From assembly GCA_002296525.1 (NCBI GenBank), contig DBIA01000027.1, forward strand, positions 1 through 64,000: a stretch of DNA of 64,000 nt, read 5' to 3'. The position numbers and the translations under genes are program-made. The notes beneath the pieces are model-generated. The model had not been told where the DNA came from, made no database searches, and worked only from the letters and a program-made list of their open reading frames with translations. The DNA comes from Candidatus Neomicrothrix sp. UBA814 (GTDB lineage: Bacteria > Actinomycetota > Acidimicrobiia > Acidimicrobiales > Poriferisodalaceae). Shown one piece after another: positions 24,428 through 32,444 of this stretch (within the stretch, counting starts at the first letter, position 1; every line of letters begins with the position of its first letter).

Positions 24428-25591
24428 TTATTCCGACCCTTGGCGCGTCTTGTCAACTTGTTTTCTTGATGTTGGCGGAGGGTCAAGCAGCCAGCTGAGC
24501 GTGAGTAACACGGCCATCGTTATAGCGCCTATGAGAAATGCCGGACCGCCACCGAGCCAGGCATAGAGGGGAGCAGCCGATAAAGCGCCGATCATTGATG
24601 CAGCGGAACCCATGGCTTCCCCTAACCCTTGCGCCGCCGCCGCATCGTCTTTAGGGGCGGCGTCAGAGACGGCGGCTTGAGATCCTGGTGACTGTATCGC
24701 TTCCATAATTCCGTGTGGCATCGCAGCAATGAACAGAACTGGTACGGATGTGATCCAGCCGTAGGAGGCCATTAAAGGAACGGTAGCGAACGCCGATAAC
24801 AGCGAAGTTATTCGAGGGTTGTAACGGTCCGAGAGTGAACCAGCCCAGCGGGCAATTATCAACATGGGTAACGCGAAACCGGTCAATGAGAGCGAGATCA
24901 CCATGGTGGACGCCCCCAAATTGTCCATGTGTGGTGCCCACAGCGGTTCGAACACGCCTATCGAATATCTAAACGAAACTACGACTAAAAGAGCAGCGAC
25001 CATTGCGCGGACGCGAATTAGACGTCGCAAGACCCGTTTGTCGCCATGAGGACGATTCTCGGCCGCTGGTATCACGAGTTTGCGGACCGAGGCGTATGTT
25101 GCTGCAGTCAGTACCCCAAAAATAACGAATGGAGTCTTGACGTTGAAAGCCACTGTCAGAGCGCCTGCTAACGGCGGCCCAAAGACAAACCCTGCCAAGT
25201 AAGCGCCGTAAAAGGCCCCGAGTTGTCGACCTTGATCATCGCCCGCATTCACGATTATGTATCGGCGACTAGCGGGCACGATAACCCCAACTCCGGCGCC
25301 AAGAATCAAGCGGGCAACAACAAATTGCCATAGTTGATCGGCGAGCCCGAACCAGAGAAGCCCTATTGCAGATGCAGCCACGCCGGCGCGCATTAGTAAC
25401 CCGCCATACCCTCGATCTGCATACCTAGAAAGCCATAACTGAGTAACGAGTGCCCCGATGAACGCCGATCCGGCGATCCAACCGAGATCTCGTTCAGCTA
25501 TGCCATACTCATTGTGAATTTCAGCGAGGAGCGCGAATACTGAAGACACTCCAGCCATAGTGGTTCCGGCGACGAGGTAAAGACTGCGCAT
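24428..25591 (-). CDS. MFS transporter
   Basis: A 387-residue 12-helix major facilitator protein. The first segment is MRSLYLVAGTTMAGVSSVFA; the conserved loop after helix 2 reads WLSRYADRGYGGLLM (a variant of the G-x-x-x-D-R-x-G-R motif), and helix 4 contains ARLILGAGVGVIVPASRRY. Probably a drug/metabolite efflux protein. It is the distal gene of a minus-strand unit with the NTF2-like and Rieske genes (gap 9 bp to the next), so it may import or export the compound they act on. Confidence 0.9.
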   Translation of the reverse strand: MRSLYLVAGTTMAGVSSVFALLAEIHNEYGIAERDLGWIAGSAFIGALVTQLWLSRYADRGYGGLLMRAGVAASAIGLLWFGLADQLWQFVVARLILGAGVGVIVPASRRYIIVNAGDDQGRQLGAFYGAYLAGFVFGPPLAGALTVAFNVKTPFVIFGVLTAATYASVRKLVIPAAENRPHGDKRVLRRLIRVRAMVAALLVVVSFRYSIGVFEPLWAPHMDNLGASTMVISLSLTGFALPMLIIARWAGSLSDRYNPRITSLLSAFATVPLMASYGWITSVPVLFIAAMPHGIMEAIQSPGSQAAVSDAAPKDDAAAAQGLGEAMGSAASMIGALSAAPLYAWLGGGPAFLIGAITMAVLLTLSWLLDPPPTSRKQVDKTRQGSE

Positions 25592-25600
25592 AATTCTTTT

Positions 25601-26032
25601 CTACTTCTGATAACCGGCCGGCGGTCCGAAGACCCCACTCAAATCAGGAGGCCCCTGATAGAGCCAAGTCATTGACCGACTTGCGAATTTCCAGTTACCG
25701 TCAACTCGGCTGTAGGTGTCGTCGTAATAGGCAATGTAGTGAAGTGTCTTTCCAGATTTTGTTCTAGCGAACTCACTGAAATACCAACGACCCTCCCCCT
25801 CGAGTTCGTTTGTGGTAGCGGTGCCGTTTAGCGCGACTTGGATTACCGACTCAAAAAGGTTCATGGAACTCGCCATAGCGGCCCGAATTTCGTTCTTGCC
25901 CCTGACCGGGCCTCGACCGATATTCCAGACGCCATCGTCGGCCCATAATTCCAGCCAGGATTCTTGATCGTTGTGGCAAACCCGGTCGCAGTAGTGATGA
26001 ACGAGATTCTTGATTTCGTGGTGATCGTTCAT
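25601..26032 (-). CDS. SnoaL/NTF2-like protein (ring-hydroxylating dioxygenase small-subunit type)
   Basis: A 143-residue NTF2-fold protein. It starts MNDHHEIKNLVHHYCDRVCHNDQESWLELWADDGVWNIG and continues with VRGKNEIRAAMASSM and a C-terminal FASRSMTWLYQGPPD. This cone-shaped fold includes beta subunits of ring-hydroxylating dioxygenases and SnoaL cyclases. Sitting 11 bp after the Rieske oxygenase alpha gene and in the same orientation, a beta-subunit or accessory role is likely, though most beta subunits are longer (about 160-190). I prefer ATG 26032 because the family starts there; ATG 26059 would overlap the alpha gene by 17 bp. Confidence 0.75.
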   Translation of the reverse strand: MNDHHEIKNLVHHYCDRVCHNDQESWLELWADDGVWNIGRGPVRGKNEIRAAMASSMNLFESVIQVALNGTATTNELEGEGRWYFSEFARTKSGKTLHYIAYYDDTYSRVDGNWKFASRSMTWLYQGPPDLSGVFGPPAGYQK

Positions 26033-26042
26033 GGTTGGGAAG

Positions 26043-27419
26043 TTACAGAGAGGAGTCAAGGTAATGGTAGAGGGTTTCGTGAAAGTGACGAATGCGACTC
26101 TCCTGATATGTCGCCAATGTTACTTTGCCGCGTTTGGTAGCTCGCAGGCCCCTTTGAATTCGAACCAAGTTCTCAGTGTCTTGGTCAACAACCATTCCTG
26201 CCCCGCCCAGCGCGTCCGCATCGCTCCAACTGTCGTCAAGGCCCAGTTTTACGATTGGCGCAGGGGGTGGGGGAGACCCTTTATCTGGATGAGCGAAGAG
26301 AAGCATTATCTCCATAATGGAAGTCTGAGGGTCATTCCCATTGGGTCTGAAGCGGTAGCAGATAGGTACGCCCTGACCGCCCCAAGGAACGAAGTTCGGG
26401 AACAGAAAGTATTCGATAGCGTCCAACGTCTCGGATGTTGAAAGCCTGGACATGTCGGCTTGAGCGGACGCTCCCAACTTTTCTCGGGCACGCGCTGCGA
26501 GAAGCTCGCGCACCCGGTCGCCTTCCTGAGGCACTATGGGTGCGCCCCCATGGAAAGGAACATCGCGTTGCATTTTTCTAATTGTTTCCTCTGCAGGGAC
26601 GTCTCTTAAATTGGGGCTGGGTATTCCCTCCAGGGTGATCATTCTGTTTACGTGACGCGAGCCAGGAAAGATGTCGTACTGCGTGTTTGCATCAGCTACG
26701 TAAGCAGCAGTTTGTGGATGTGTAACGCCGATGTGGTAGCTCTCGATGAAGGCCTCTAAAGCGAGCTTCCAGTTACACGGCATAACCTTTTCGACATGTG
26801 CAGCCTTCCATCGTTGATCTAGCGGAAAGTCTTGAAATTCTTCGTCGAGCACCTCGATATAGCTGTCGAAGGGCTCGCAGTCGTCATCAAAGTTGACGAA
26901 AACGAAACCTCCCCAGAATGCAACTTTTGCTCTAGGTAGACAAAAATCTTTAGGCACAATATCTGGGAAGTCCCAGCTGTTCGGTATGTGAACAAGATCG
27001 CCCTGCAGATCCCAGGTAAAGCCGTGGAAAGGGCACCTAAACCTGTGAAGGTTTCCCCCCTCGGTACGAAGCTGAGTTCCTCGATGAAGGCACGAATTTA
27101 TGTAGGCGGTTATGTCGTGGGTTGCTGAACCAGTTCGGACGACTATTACTGATTCGTTAGCCACCTCATAAATGATGTGGTCGCCTACCTCTTGTATCTC
27201 TTCTAAACGGCAGGCCATTTGCCACACCTTCCGCCAGACATGCTCAACTTCTCGGTCATGCCATTCCTGGCTCAGATAACGATCCACAGAGATTTCTTGG
27301 TTATCTGAATAAGGCGGCGGGTATTCGCGAAGGAGGACTTCGGGAGGAGCAATTGCGTCCTCACCCAGAACGTCTTGAACGGTTGGACCCGGTGAACGGT
27401 CGCCCCTACTTCCCTCCAT
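26043..27419 (-). CDS. Rieske aromatic-ring-hydroxylating oxygenase, alpha subunit
   Basis: A 458-residue oxygenase large subunit. The Rieske [2Fe-2S] site is C-x-H-x17-C-x-x-H: CLHRGTQLR near residue 108 and CPFHGFTWD near 127. The catalytic iron His pair is in ESYHIGVTHPQT near 214-219, with the bridging acid in the preceding ALEAFIE helix. The C-terminal ring-cleavage-type domain runs to the end (LFPNFVPWGGQG). It adds dioxygen to an aromatic or related ring and needs electron-transfer partners not found nearby. It forms a unit with the NTF2-like and MFS genes downstream. Confidence 0.93.
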   Translation of the reverse strand: MEGSRGDRSPGPTVQDVLGEDAIAPPEVLLREYPPPYSDNQEISVDRYLSQEWHDREVEHVWRKVWQMACRLEEIQEVGDHIIYEVANESVIVVRTGSATHDITAYINSCLHRGTQLRTEGGNLHRFRCPFHGFTWDLQGDLVHIPNSWDFPDIVPKDFCLPRAKVAFWGGFVFVNFDDDCEPFDSYIEVLDEEFQDFPLDQRWKAAHVEKVMPCNWKLALEAFIESYHIGVTHPQTAAYVADANTQYDIFPGSRHVNRMITLEGIPSPNLRDVPAEETIRKMQRDVPFHGGAPIVPQEGDRVRELLAARAREKLGASAQADMSRLSTSETLDAIEYFLFPNFVPWGGQGVPICYRFRPNGNDPQTSIMEIMLLFAHPDKGSPPPPAPIVKLGLDDSWSDADALGGAGMVVDQDTENLVRIQRGLRATKRGKVTLATYQESRIRHFHETLYHYLDSSL

Positions 27420-27460
27420 GATGTCAATCTACCCGTTGATGGCCTTTGAGGAAGAGTCGA

Positions 27461-27973
27461 CTAATCCCGTCTCATATTTAACGATGCAGCCCTATCAAGA
27501 AAGTCATCTGTAATAGGACCTCCGTAAATTTCGGTTTCGAACCAGTTAACGAAGGCGGCGTCTTTCGATGGCTTCCATAGTGACCAAGCAGCCTTCGCGC
27601 CCGGACTTTGCATAAGTCCCAACTTGAGTAAATTCACCCGCATGTCTAGTTGCTCAGGAGTTGCCAACCCATTCGCCCGCTGTTCGTAAGTATCGAAAAG
27701 GTCAACCAACATGGTGTTTGTCCAAAGCGTTACTCGCCATTGATCCTCAGCGGCTAATTCCTCAGATGAAAAATCCTTGGCAAGAAAGGCAACGAATTCC
27801 TCGTTCTGTGTTGACGATAAGTACCTCTCATAGAGACGATCGGTAAGAGTGTGACTGAATTGCGCCCTTGTGAGCTTCACGTTTAGCTGCGCCTCTCGCG
27901 CCAAATAGATCAACGAAAGCGGCAAAAGAGCGGCCTCAATTATTTGAGCGATTATTCCTAGGTCGTCCAGCAT
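27461..27973 (-). CDS. Hypothetical protein with N-terminal hydrophobic helix
   Basis: A 170-residue protein. Residues about 5-22 (LGIIAQIIEAALLPLSLIYLA) form one hydrophobic helix, probably a membrane anchor; the rest is helical and acidic with LTRAQFSHTLTDRLYERYLSS and a W-rich C-terminal part. I recognise this only as a type common in marine bacterial genomes, without known function. ATG 27973 is preceded by AAAGGACAT. It shares orientation with the Rieske gene but lies 41 bp upstream of it, so it may be the first gene of that unit. Confidence 0.6.
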   Translation of the reverse strand: MLDDLGIIAQIIEAALLPLSLIYLAREAQLNVKLTRAQFSHTLTDRLYERYLSSTQNEEFVAFLAKDFSSEELAAEDQWRVTLWTNTMLVDLFDTYEQRANGLATPEQLDMRVNLLKLGLMQSPGAKAAWSLWKPSKDAAFVNWFETEIYGGPITDDFLDRAASLNMRRD

Positions 27974-28105
27974 CGATATGTCCTTTCTTTGGTTGACTTG
28001 CGATCCTTCACCGCAGTCATATCTAGATGCGAGCCCCTGTCTACAGCTCGAAATGAGGCGGTGTTGTCAAGCACAGCACTCGGCTCTTGCTCTACGGTGC
28101 AGGAC

Positions 28106-29053
28106 ATGACTTCACAGCCCTATTACGACCCAGAAGTGCGTGCTTTTTTGGAAACACAACCGACGTTGGGAACGATCAACGGCGAGACCCTCGAAGCTGC
28201 CCGGACCTCGCGTCTGATGCGCAACGAAGGAGTAGATCTTTCCGATGCGGTTGAGAGAGTGGACTACTTCGCTCCTGGAGTCGACGGAAATGATGTACGG
28301 GTTCGAGTGCACCGTTCCAAAAGTTCGACCGAGCTCTCACCAGCTTTATTTTGGACTCATGGAGGGGGATATGTGCTCGGGAACCCTGAGCAAGACGATG
28401 AGAGATTTGATCGTTGGTGCCAAAGGTTTGGGCTAGTTGGAGCAGCCGTTCAATATCGCTTAGCGCCAGAACACCCCTACCCAGCCGGTCTCGAAGACTC
28501 CTACGCCGGCCTCAAATGGTTAAAAGAGAACGGCGAATCAGTTGGGGTTGACGTCGAAAGGATAGGTATCGGTGGACCAAGTGCCGGAGGCGGCATGGCG
28601 GCAGCTTTGGCCTTGCTGATCAGAGATCGAGGCGAATTCGAAGTCGACTATCAGATTCTCATTTACCCAATGATTGACGATACGCGCACCTCGACTACCG
28701 CCAACTGGGATGTCCCTGTGTGGGATCCGGAATCGAATCACTTTGGGTGGAGTTCTTATTTGGGTGATTTGTTTGAAACCGATGCAGTTCCAAGCCACGC
28801 TGCTCCAGCAAGAGAAGTTGATTTAAGCGGCTTGCCGCCTGCGTTCATCATGACTGGCAGTTTGGACGGCTTCGCGGACGAGGATATTGAATACGCAAAG
28901 CGGCTAAACCACGCCGGGGTGCCTGTTGAACTACATGTCTACCCAGGAGCGCCGCACGGTTTCGACGGATTTGCGGCCGGCACGGCTGTGGCTAAACAAG
29001 CTCGATCGGACATCAACGGTTTTCTCAGCAGAATGTTGGATGCTGACTCGTAG
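28106..29053 (+). CDS. Alpha/beta hydrolase, hormone-sensitive lipase (HSL) family
   Basis: A 315-residue esterase of the HSL/GDXG family. Oxyanion-hole motif HGGGY (WTHGGGYVLGN) near residue 86; nucleophile elbow G-P-S-A-G (GIGGPSAGGGMAA) near 160; catalytic Asp in SLDGFADED near 257; catalytic His in GAPHGFDGF near 287. It hydrolyses short-chain esters. ATG 28106 is preceded by AGGAC; a longer frame from 27989 would add 39 residues without similarity. Convergent with an LLM gene directly at its stop codon. Confidence 0.9.
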   Translation: MTSQPYYDPEVRAFLETQPTLGTINGETLEAARTSRLMRNEGVDLSDAVERVDYFAPGVDGNDVRVRVHRSKSSTELSPALFWTHGGGYVLGNPEQDDERFDRWCQRFGLVGAAVQYRLAPEHPYPAGLEDSYAGLKWLKENGESVGVDVERIGIGGPSAGGGMAAALALLIRDRGEFEVDYQILIYPMIDDTRTSTTANWDVPVWDPESNHFGWSSYLGDLFETDAVPSHAAPAREVDLSGLPPAFIMTGSLDGFADEDIEYAKRLNHAGVPVELHVYPGAPHGFDGFAAGTAVAKQARSDINGFLSRMLDADS

Positions 29054-30265
29054 CTAGGACTTTACGTAGAACGATTCCCGAGCCTGCGAAGGCGGAACTA
29101 TAGGAATCTCTCCGTCTGTTAACGGGGTCATCCATTGTTTGCGTTCTAAAGCGGCTTCGATATACGGAGCTAATTCCAGCTCTTTTTGTGCTACTCGCTC
29201 ATCTCGATAGGGAGCGAAATGTGGAAGCACTTCTTCTCCGAACAGTTCAAGGCTTTCACAAATATGCTTGTGTTCATTCTTGCCGCCCTGCTGTAAGAAG
29301 ATGACCTGGTCGACTCCGGCGGATTCAAATTCTTTAACTAAGGCGGTGTAATCTTCAGGTGTGCCGATGCCGGGCGCGCCAATGGTGGGTAACTCCGGCC
29401 CCCGAAGTTCTTCGTACTCTCCCCATAGGTTGCTACGCCCGGGCCTTGTTTCGTTGGCCACCAATGCGTTGACCGCATACCGAAAAAACTGGAACCCGTC
29501 GATGCCGCGGCGCATAGCCTCATCAGCGTCGCGGTGAAGACTGAAGCCCGCCACCATGGCCAGATTTGCGTTGACGCTGTGGCCAATCGGCACACATTCG
29601 TCGCTTCGGATGATGTCGTAATAAGTGTCTGCCCATGTTTTGGCTTCGTCTGGGTCTACGAAGCTAAAGGCCAGCGCACCTAGTCCATTTCGCGCCGCTA
29701 CTTCGATCGTCGAGCGGTTGGTGCAAGCTATCCACATCGGTGGGTGAGGTTTCTGTAGCGGTTTGGGGACCACATTTCTACAGGGCATTGAGAAACCTTC
29801 GCCCTCGAAGCCGGGGTACGGTTCCATCACCATCATGTTGGCGATTTGTTCCGCTGCCTCAAGCGATAATTCCCGTTTCCTTTTAGCGTCTATGTCGTAG
29901 CCGCGCAGTTCCAGGCGTGTTGCTCCTTCTCCGATGCCAAATTCAGCTCTCCCTCGAGAAATCAGATCCAACATGGCGACTGTCTCTGCGCTACGAGAGG
30001 GATGGTTGTAGTTGGGAATCACTTGTCGGATACCAAGTCCAATTCTGATGCGTTCGGTCTTGGCAGCCAGCGAAGCGAGAAATACATCTGAAGCCGAACA
30101 ATGGGAGTATTCCTCAAGAAAGTGATGCTCCACGGCCCACGCATGATCAACTCCGATTTGGTCGGCCAGCACAATTTGTTCAGTTGCTTCCTCGATTAGA
30201 CGCAACTCCGCTTCTTCATCCCACGGCTTAGGCAGTTGTAGCTCGTAGAGCATTCCGAACTTCAT
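29054..30265 (-). CDS. LLM-class luciferase-like monooxygenase
   Basis: A 403-residue LLM enzyme, longer than most (320-360) because of a C-terminal extension. Features: MKFGMLYELQLPKPW start, GVDHAWAVEHHFLEEYSHCSA near residue 40-60, RIGLGIRQVIPNYNHP near 77-92, LDLISRGRAEFGIGEGATRLE and KPHPPMWIAC. Its EHHFLEEY motif places it in the FMN/F420 luciferase group. The ATG at 30265 has AAGGGGG 8 nt upstream, which decides the start; ATG 30343 is too long. It is monocistronic, ending next to the esterase gene. Confidence 0.87.
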   Translation of the reverse strand: MKFGMLYELQLPKPWDEEAELRLIEEATEQIVLADQIGVDHAWAVEHHFLEEYSHCSASDVFLASLAAKTERIRIGLGIRQVIPNYNHPSRSAETVAMLDLISRGRAEFGIGEGATRLELRGYDIDAKRKRELSLEAAEQIANMMVMEPYPGFEGEGFSMPCRNVVPKPLQKPHPPMWIACTNRSTIEVAARNGLGALAFSFVDPDEAKTWADTYYDIIRSDECVPIGHSVNANLAMVAGFSLHRDADEAMRRGIDGFQFFRYAVNALVANETRPGRSNLWGEYEELRGPELPTIGAPGIGTPEDYTALVKEFESAGVDQVIFLQQGGKNEHKHICESLELFGEEVLPHFAPYRDERVAQKELELAPYIEAALERKQWMTPLTDGEIPIVPPSQARESFYVKS

Positions 30266-30525
30266 GTTTCCCCCTTGAGTTTGCTTCGACCCTACAGCGG
30301 TGAAGTGAGGTTGTTCAGTTTTGGTGGCTTTGTCGCCAATCATTCACCCTTGGCACGTTGTCATCAGCGGACTCCAAAGTTGCAGAAATATCGTCCCAAA
30401 CGCCCACAACTCCACTGCGATAATCACGATTCTCTTTGCGGGGCCTGAGCGCTCGCAGCCTGAAAATTCCTATCGCTTCTGCGGTCCCTATCAGGGCAAG
30501 TCAACCACGCATTTCTTTCACGACA

Positions 30526-30753
30526 ATGCCGTTAGCGTTTTCACACATGGAAGGCGCGTGGGACCGACAAGAGCCGGAAAGAAAGAAAGTCTGGATCTAT
30601 GTGGTTGCTTTCTTTGTCCTGCTTTACCTTGGCGCTGTCTATCAGGGTTGTAGCGCCATTAAATCTTTGCCTACGGACCAACCAATTGACCTCTCATCAC
30701 AGCAGGCCGCTCTTGATTTGATACCTGGGTATTTGGAGACATTCCCCCGTTAA
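30526..30753 (+). CDS. Small single-pass membrane protein
   Basis: A 75-residue protein with a basic segment (EPERKKV) then a 20-residue membrane helix (WIYVVAFFVLLYLGAVYQG) and a short outward tail. Start may be ATG 30526 or ATG 30547; neither has a good ribosome site. It is followed 19 bp downstream by another small gene in the same direction. No family recognised. Moderate to low confidence. Confidence 0.4.
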   Translation: MPLAFSHMEGAWDRQEPERKKVWIYVVAFFVLLYLGAVYQGCSAIKSLPTDQPIDLSSQQAALDLIPGYLETFPR

Positions 30754-30772
30754 TCTTTTGATTGAGAACATC

Positions 30773-31162
30773 ATGCGAAAATTCGTTGGTATTTATAACG
30801 CCGAAAAAAGTCTCTCAGGAGAGCTTTCCTACATATTTGGGAAGTTGACTTCAGACAAATCTAAGAGCTGCGAACTCTGCGACATCACGCATGGTCTGAA
30901 TCCGTTTGGGAAGACTTCGTGGAAGAAAGCATCTGCTCATTCGAAGGCTGATATCGAGTTGCTCCATACAAACGAAGCAACTAGTCAACAACTTGAAGCG
31001 ACTTCGGGTCTTCCCTCCATTCTTGAATTCTCAGATAACTCCTGGATTGAAGTCCTTGACGACCAAGCTATCGCAGAGATGAAAGGGTCACCTTCCCGAC
31101 TGTTTGAAGCTTTAACAGGCTTGGAAGTTCCACCCTCTAATCGAGATCGCTTATCTCCCTGA
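30773..31162 (+). CDS. Hypothetical protein with CxxC and His motif
   Basis: A 129-residue soluble protein beginning MRKFVGIYNAEKSLSGELSYIFGKL, then KSCELCDITHGLNPFGK. The pattern F-x-G-I-Y-N-A-x-x-S-L-x-G-E-L and C-x-L-C-D-I-T-H recurs in a family of uncharacterised proteins I have seen in several bacterial groups; function unknown. C-x-x-C followed by His might bind zinc. ATG 30773 is preferred over 30758. Followed by a DUF1330-like gene 22 bp downstream. Confidence 0.6.
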   Translation: MRKFVGIYNAEKSLSGELSYIFGKLTSDKSKSCELCDITHGLNPFGKTSWKKASAHSKADIELLHTNEATSQQLEATSGLPSILEFSDNSWIEVLDDQAIAEMKGSPSRLFEALTGLEVPPSNRDRLSP

Positions 31163-31184
31163 GGTAGCGATGTAGGTTTATCTC

Positions 31185-31583
31185 ATGACCGGTGGGATTA
31201 CATCAAGCGAAGAGCAAATAACGAGACTTCAAAGGTTGGCGGCAGGTTCACCTGAGTTCCCTTTGGTGATGCTGAATATCAACAGGTACAGCCCGGAAGC
31301 TGAGTTCCCCGAAGGAGAAACCTATAAGTCCTATATGGAGGCGATTCAACATTCCGTAGGCGCAGTTGGTGGCTCGGTGCTGTGGCGGACAAAGGTTCAA
31401 GGTGCGGTTGTTGGCGACCTTGAAGGTTTCCACGAGGTATTGGCTGTCTGGTACCCCAACTATGAAGCATTTCTTGCTTTGCCCGACGCAGATGGGGCAA
31501 AAGAGATGTTCCGTTATCGCCGAACCTGCGTCGAGGAAGCTCACATAATTGAGCTATCTGATTTTAGCGATGCTTCTGGCTGA
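31185..31583 (+). CDS. DUF1330-like protein
   Basis: A 132-residue protein of the dimeric alpha+beta barrel superfamily, similar to DUF1330. A 20-residue helix precedes the fold; the core reads LVMLNINRYS, then YKSYMEAIQHSVGAVGGSVLWRTKV, DLEGFHEVLAVWYPNYEAFLAL and a C-terminal strand ending HIIELSDF. Family members have no firm reaction. It lies in the same direction as the small gene before it and ends convergently with an enoyl-CoA hydratase. Confidence 0.7.
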   Translation: MTGGITSSEEQITRLQRLAAGSPEFPLVMLNINRYSPEAEFPEGETYKSYMEAIQHSVGAVGGSVLWRTKVQGAVVGDLEGFHEVLAVWYPNYEAFLALPDADGAKEMFRYRRTCVEEAHIIELSDFSDASG

Positions 31584-31636
31584 CACATCCGGACCCATAG
31601 TTGCCGTCCCGTGTTCCCTGACCACAAAACCTGTCG

Positions 31637-32443
31637 TTAACGACCTTCGAATTTAGGAGTTCGTTTCTCCATAAACGCCAACGGACCTTCTTTCGCATCT
31701 TCGGTTTGGCCTAACACAACCCCAGCTTCAGATTCGAGAACAAGAGCTTCTCGTTCCCCAAGGTCCGCGGAGTGTCGCACCACCCGTCGGGCAGCTTGGA
31801 CGGCTAGAGGGGCGTTAGCGGCGATGATATGTGCCATTTGTAAGGCCACAGTGAGTACGTCAGCCGGTGGAACCAACCGATTAAATAACCCCGAATTAGC
31901 GAGTTCGTCGCTAAGAATTGGCTGAGCGCAGAGCAACATTTCCATCGCTAATGCGCCGGGTAGATGCCTCCCCAAAAGGGCCGTTCCTCCCATCCCAGGG
32001 ATAAGTCCTAGCGCTACCTCCGATAGCCCCAACTTCAGTCCTTGACCCACCACTCGTAAATCGCACGAAAGCAAAAGCTCCATGCCGCCTGCAATGGCGT
32101 GCCCATTAACAGCTCCGATCAGAGGCTTTTCAATGTCGTATCCGGCAAGTGTGGCGCGACGCAGTAAATCACGATCAGACGCTATTAACTCTTCGACTTC
32201 ATTCTGAGGGTCCCGAGCGCCAGTAATCACAGGGATAGTCGTTCCAAGGTCGAATCCCGAACAAAAGGTTGATTCGCCTGCTCCCGTGATTACCGCAACA
32301 CGAACTTGCTGATCTTCCTTTATCTGTTCCCAAACTTCGGCGAGTGCCACGATCAGCTCTGGATTAAGAGAATTTCGGGCCTCTGGCCGGTTGAGAGTGA
32401 CGACTGCAACATGGTCGCCTATTTCGTAGTTAAGGACATTCAT
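31637..32443 (-). CDS. Enoyl-CoA hydratase/isomerase family protein
   Basis: A 268-residue crotonase. The two catalytic Glu of hydratases are both visible: GGMELLLSCDL and SEVALGLIPGMGG. Other motifs: VVTLNRPEARNSL near residue 14 and SGFDLGTT in the oxyanion region (FCSGFDLG). This suggests true hydratase activity on enoyl-CoA esters in beta-oxidation. It starts 1 bp after the end of the PhyH-type gene upstream, so the two are translationally close and likely one operon. Confidence 0.92.
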   Translation of the reverse strand: MNVLNYEIGDHVAVVTLNRPEARNSLNPELIVALAEVWEQIKEDQQVRVAVITGAGESTFCSGFDLGTTIPVITGARDPQNEVEELIASDRDLLRRATLAGYDIEKPLIGAVNGHAIAGGMELLLSCDLRVVGQGLKLGLSEVALGLIPGMGGTALLGRHLPGALAMEMLLCAQPILSDELANSGLFNRLVPPADVLTVALQMAHIIAANAPLAVQAARRVVRHSADLGEREALVLESEAGVVLGQTEDAKEGPLAFMEKRTPKFEGR

Positions 32444-32444
32444 A

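Noticed and set aside
30321..30653. 110-residue plus-strand frame overlapping the small membrane gene
   Set aside because: Different phase from the frame with the membrane helix; no motif.
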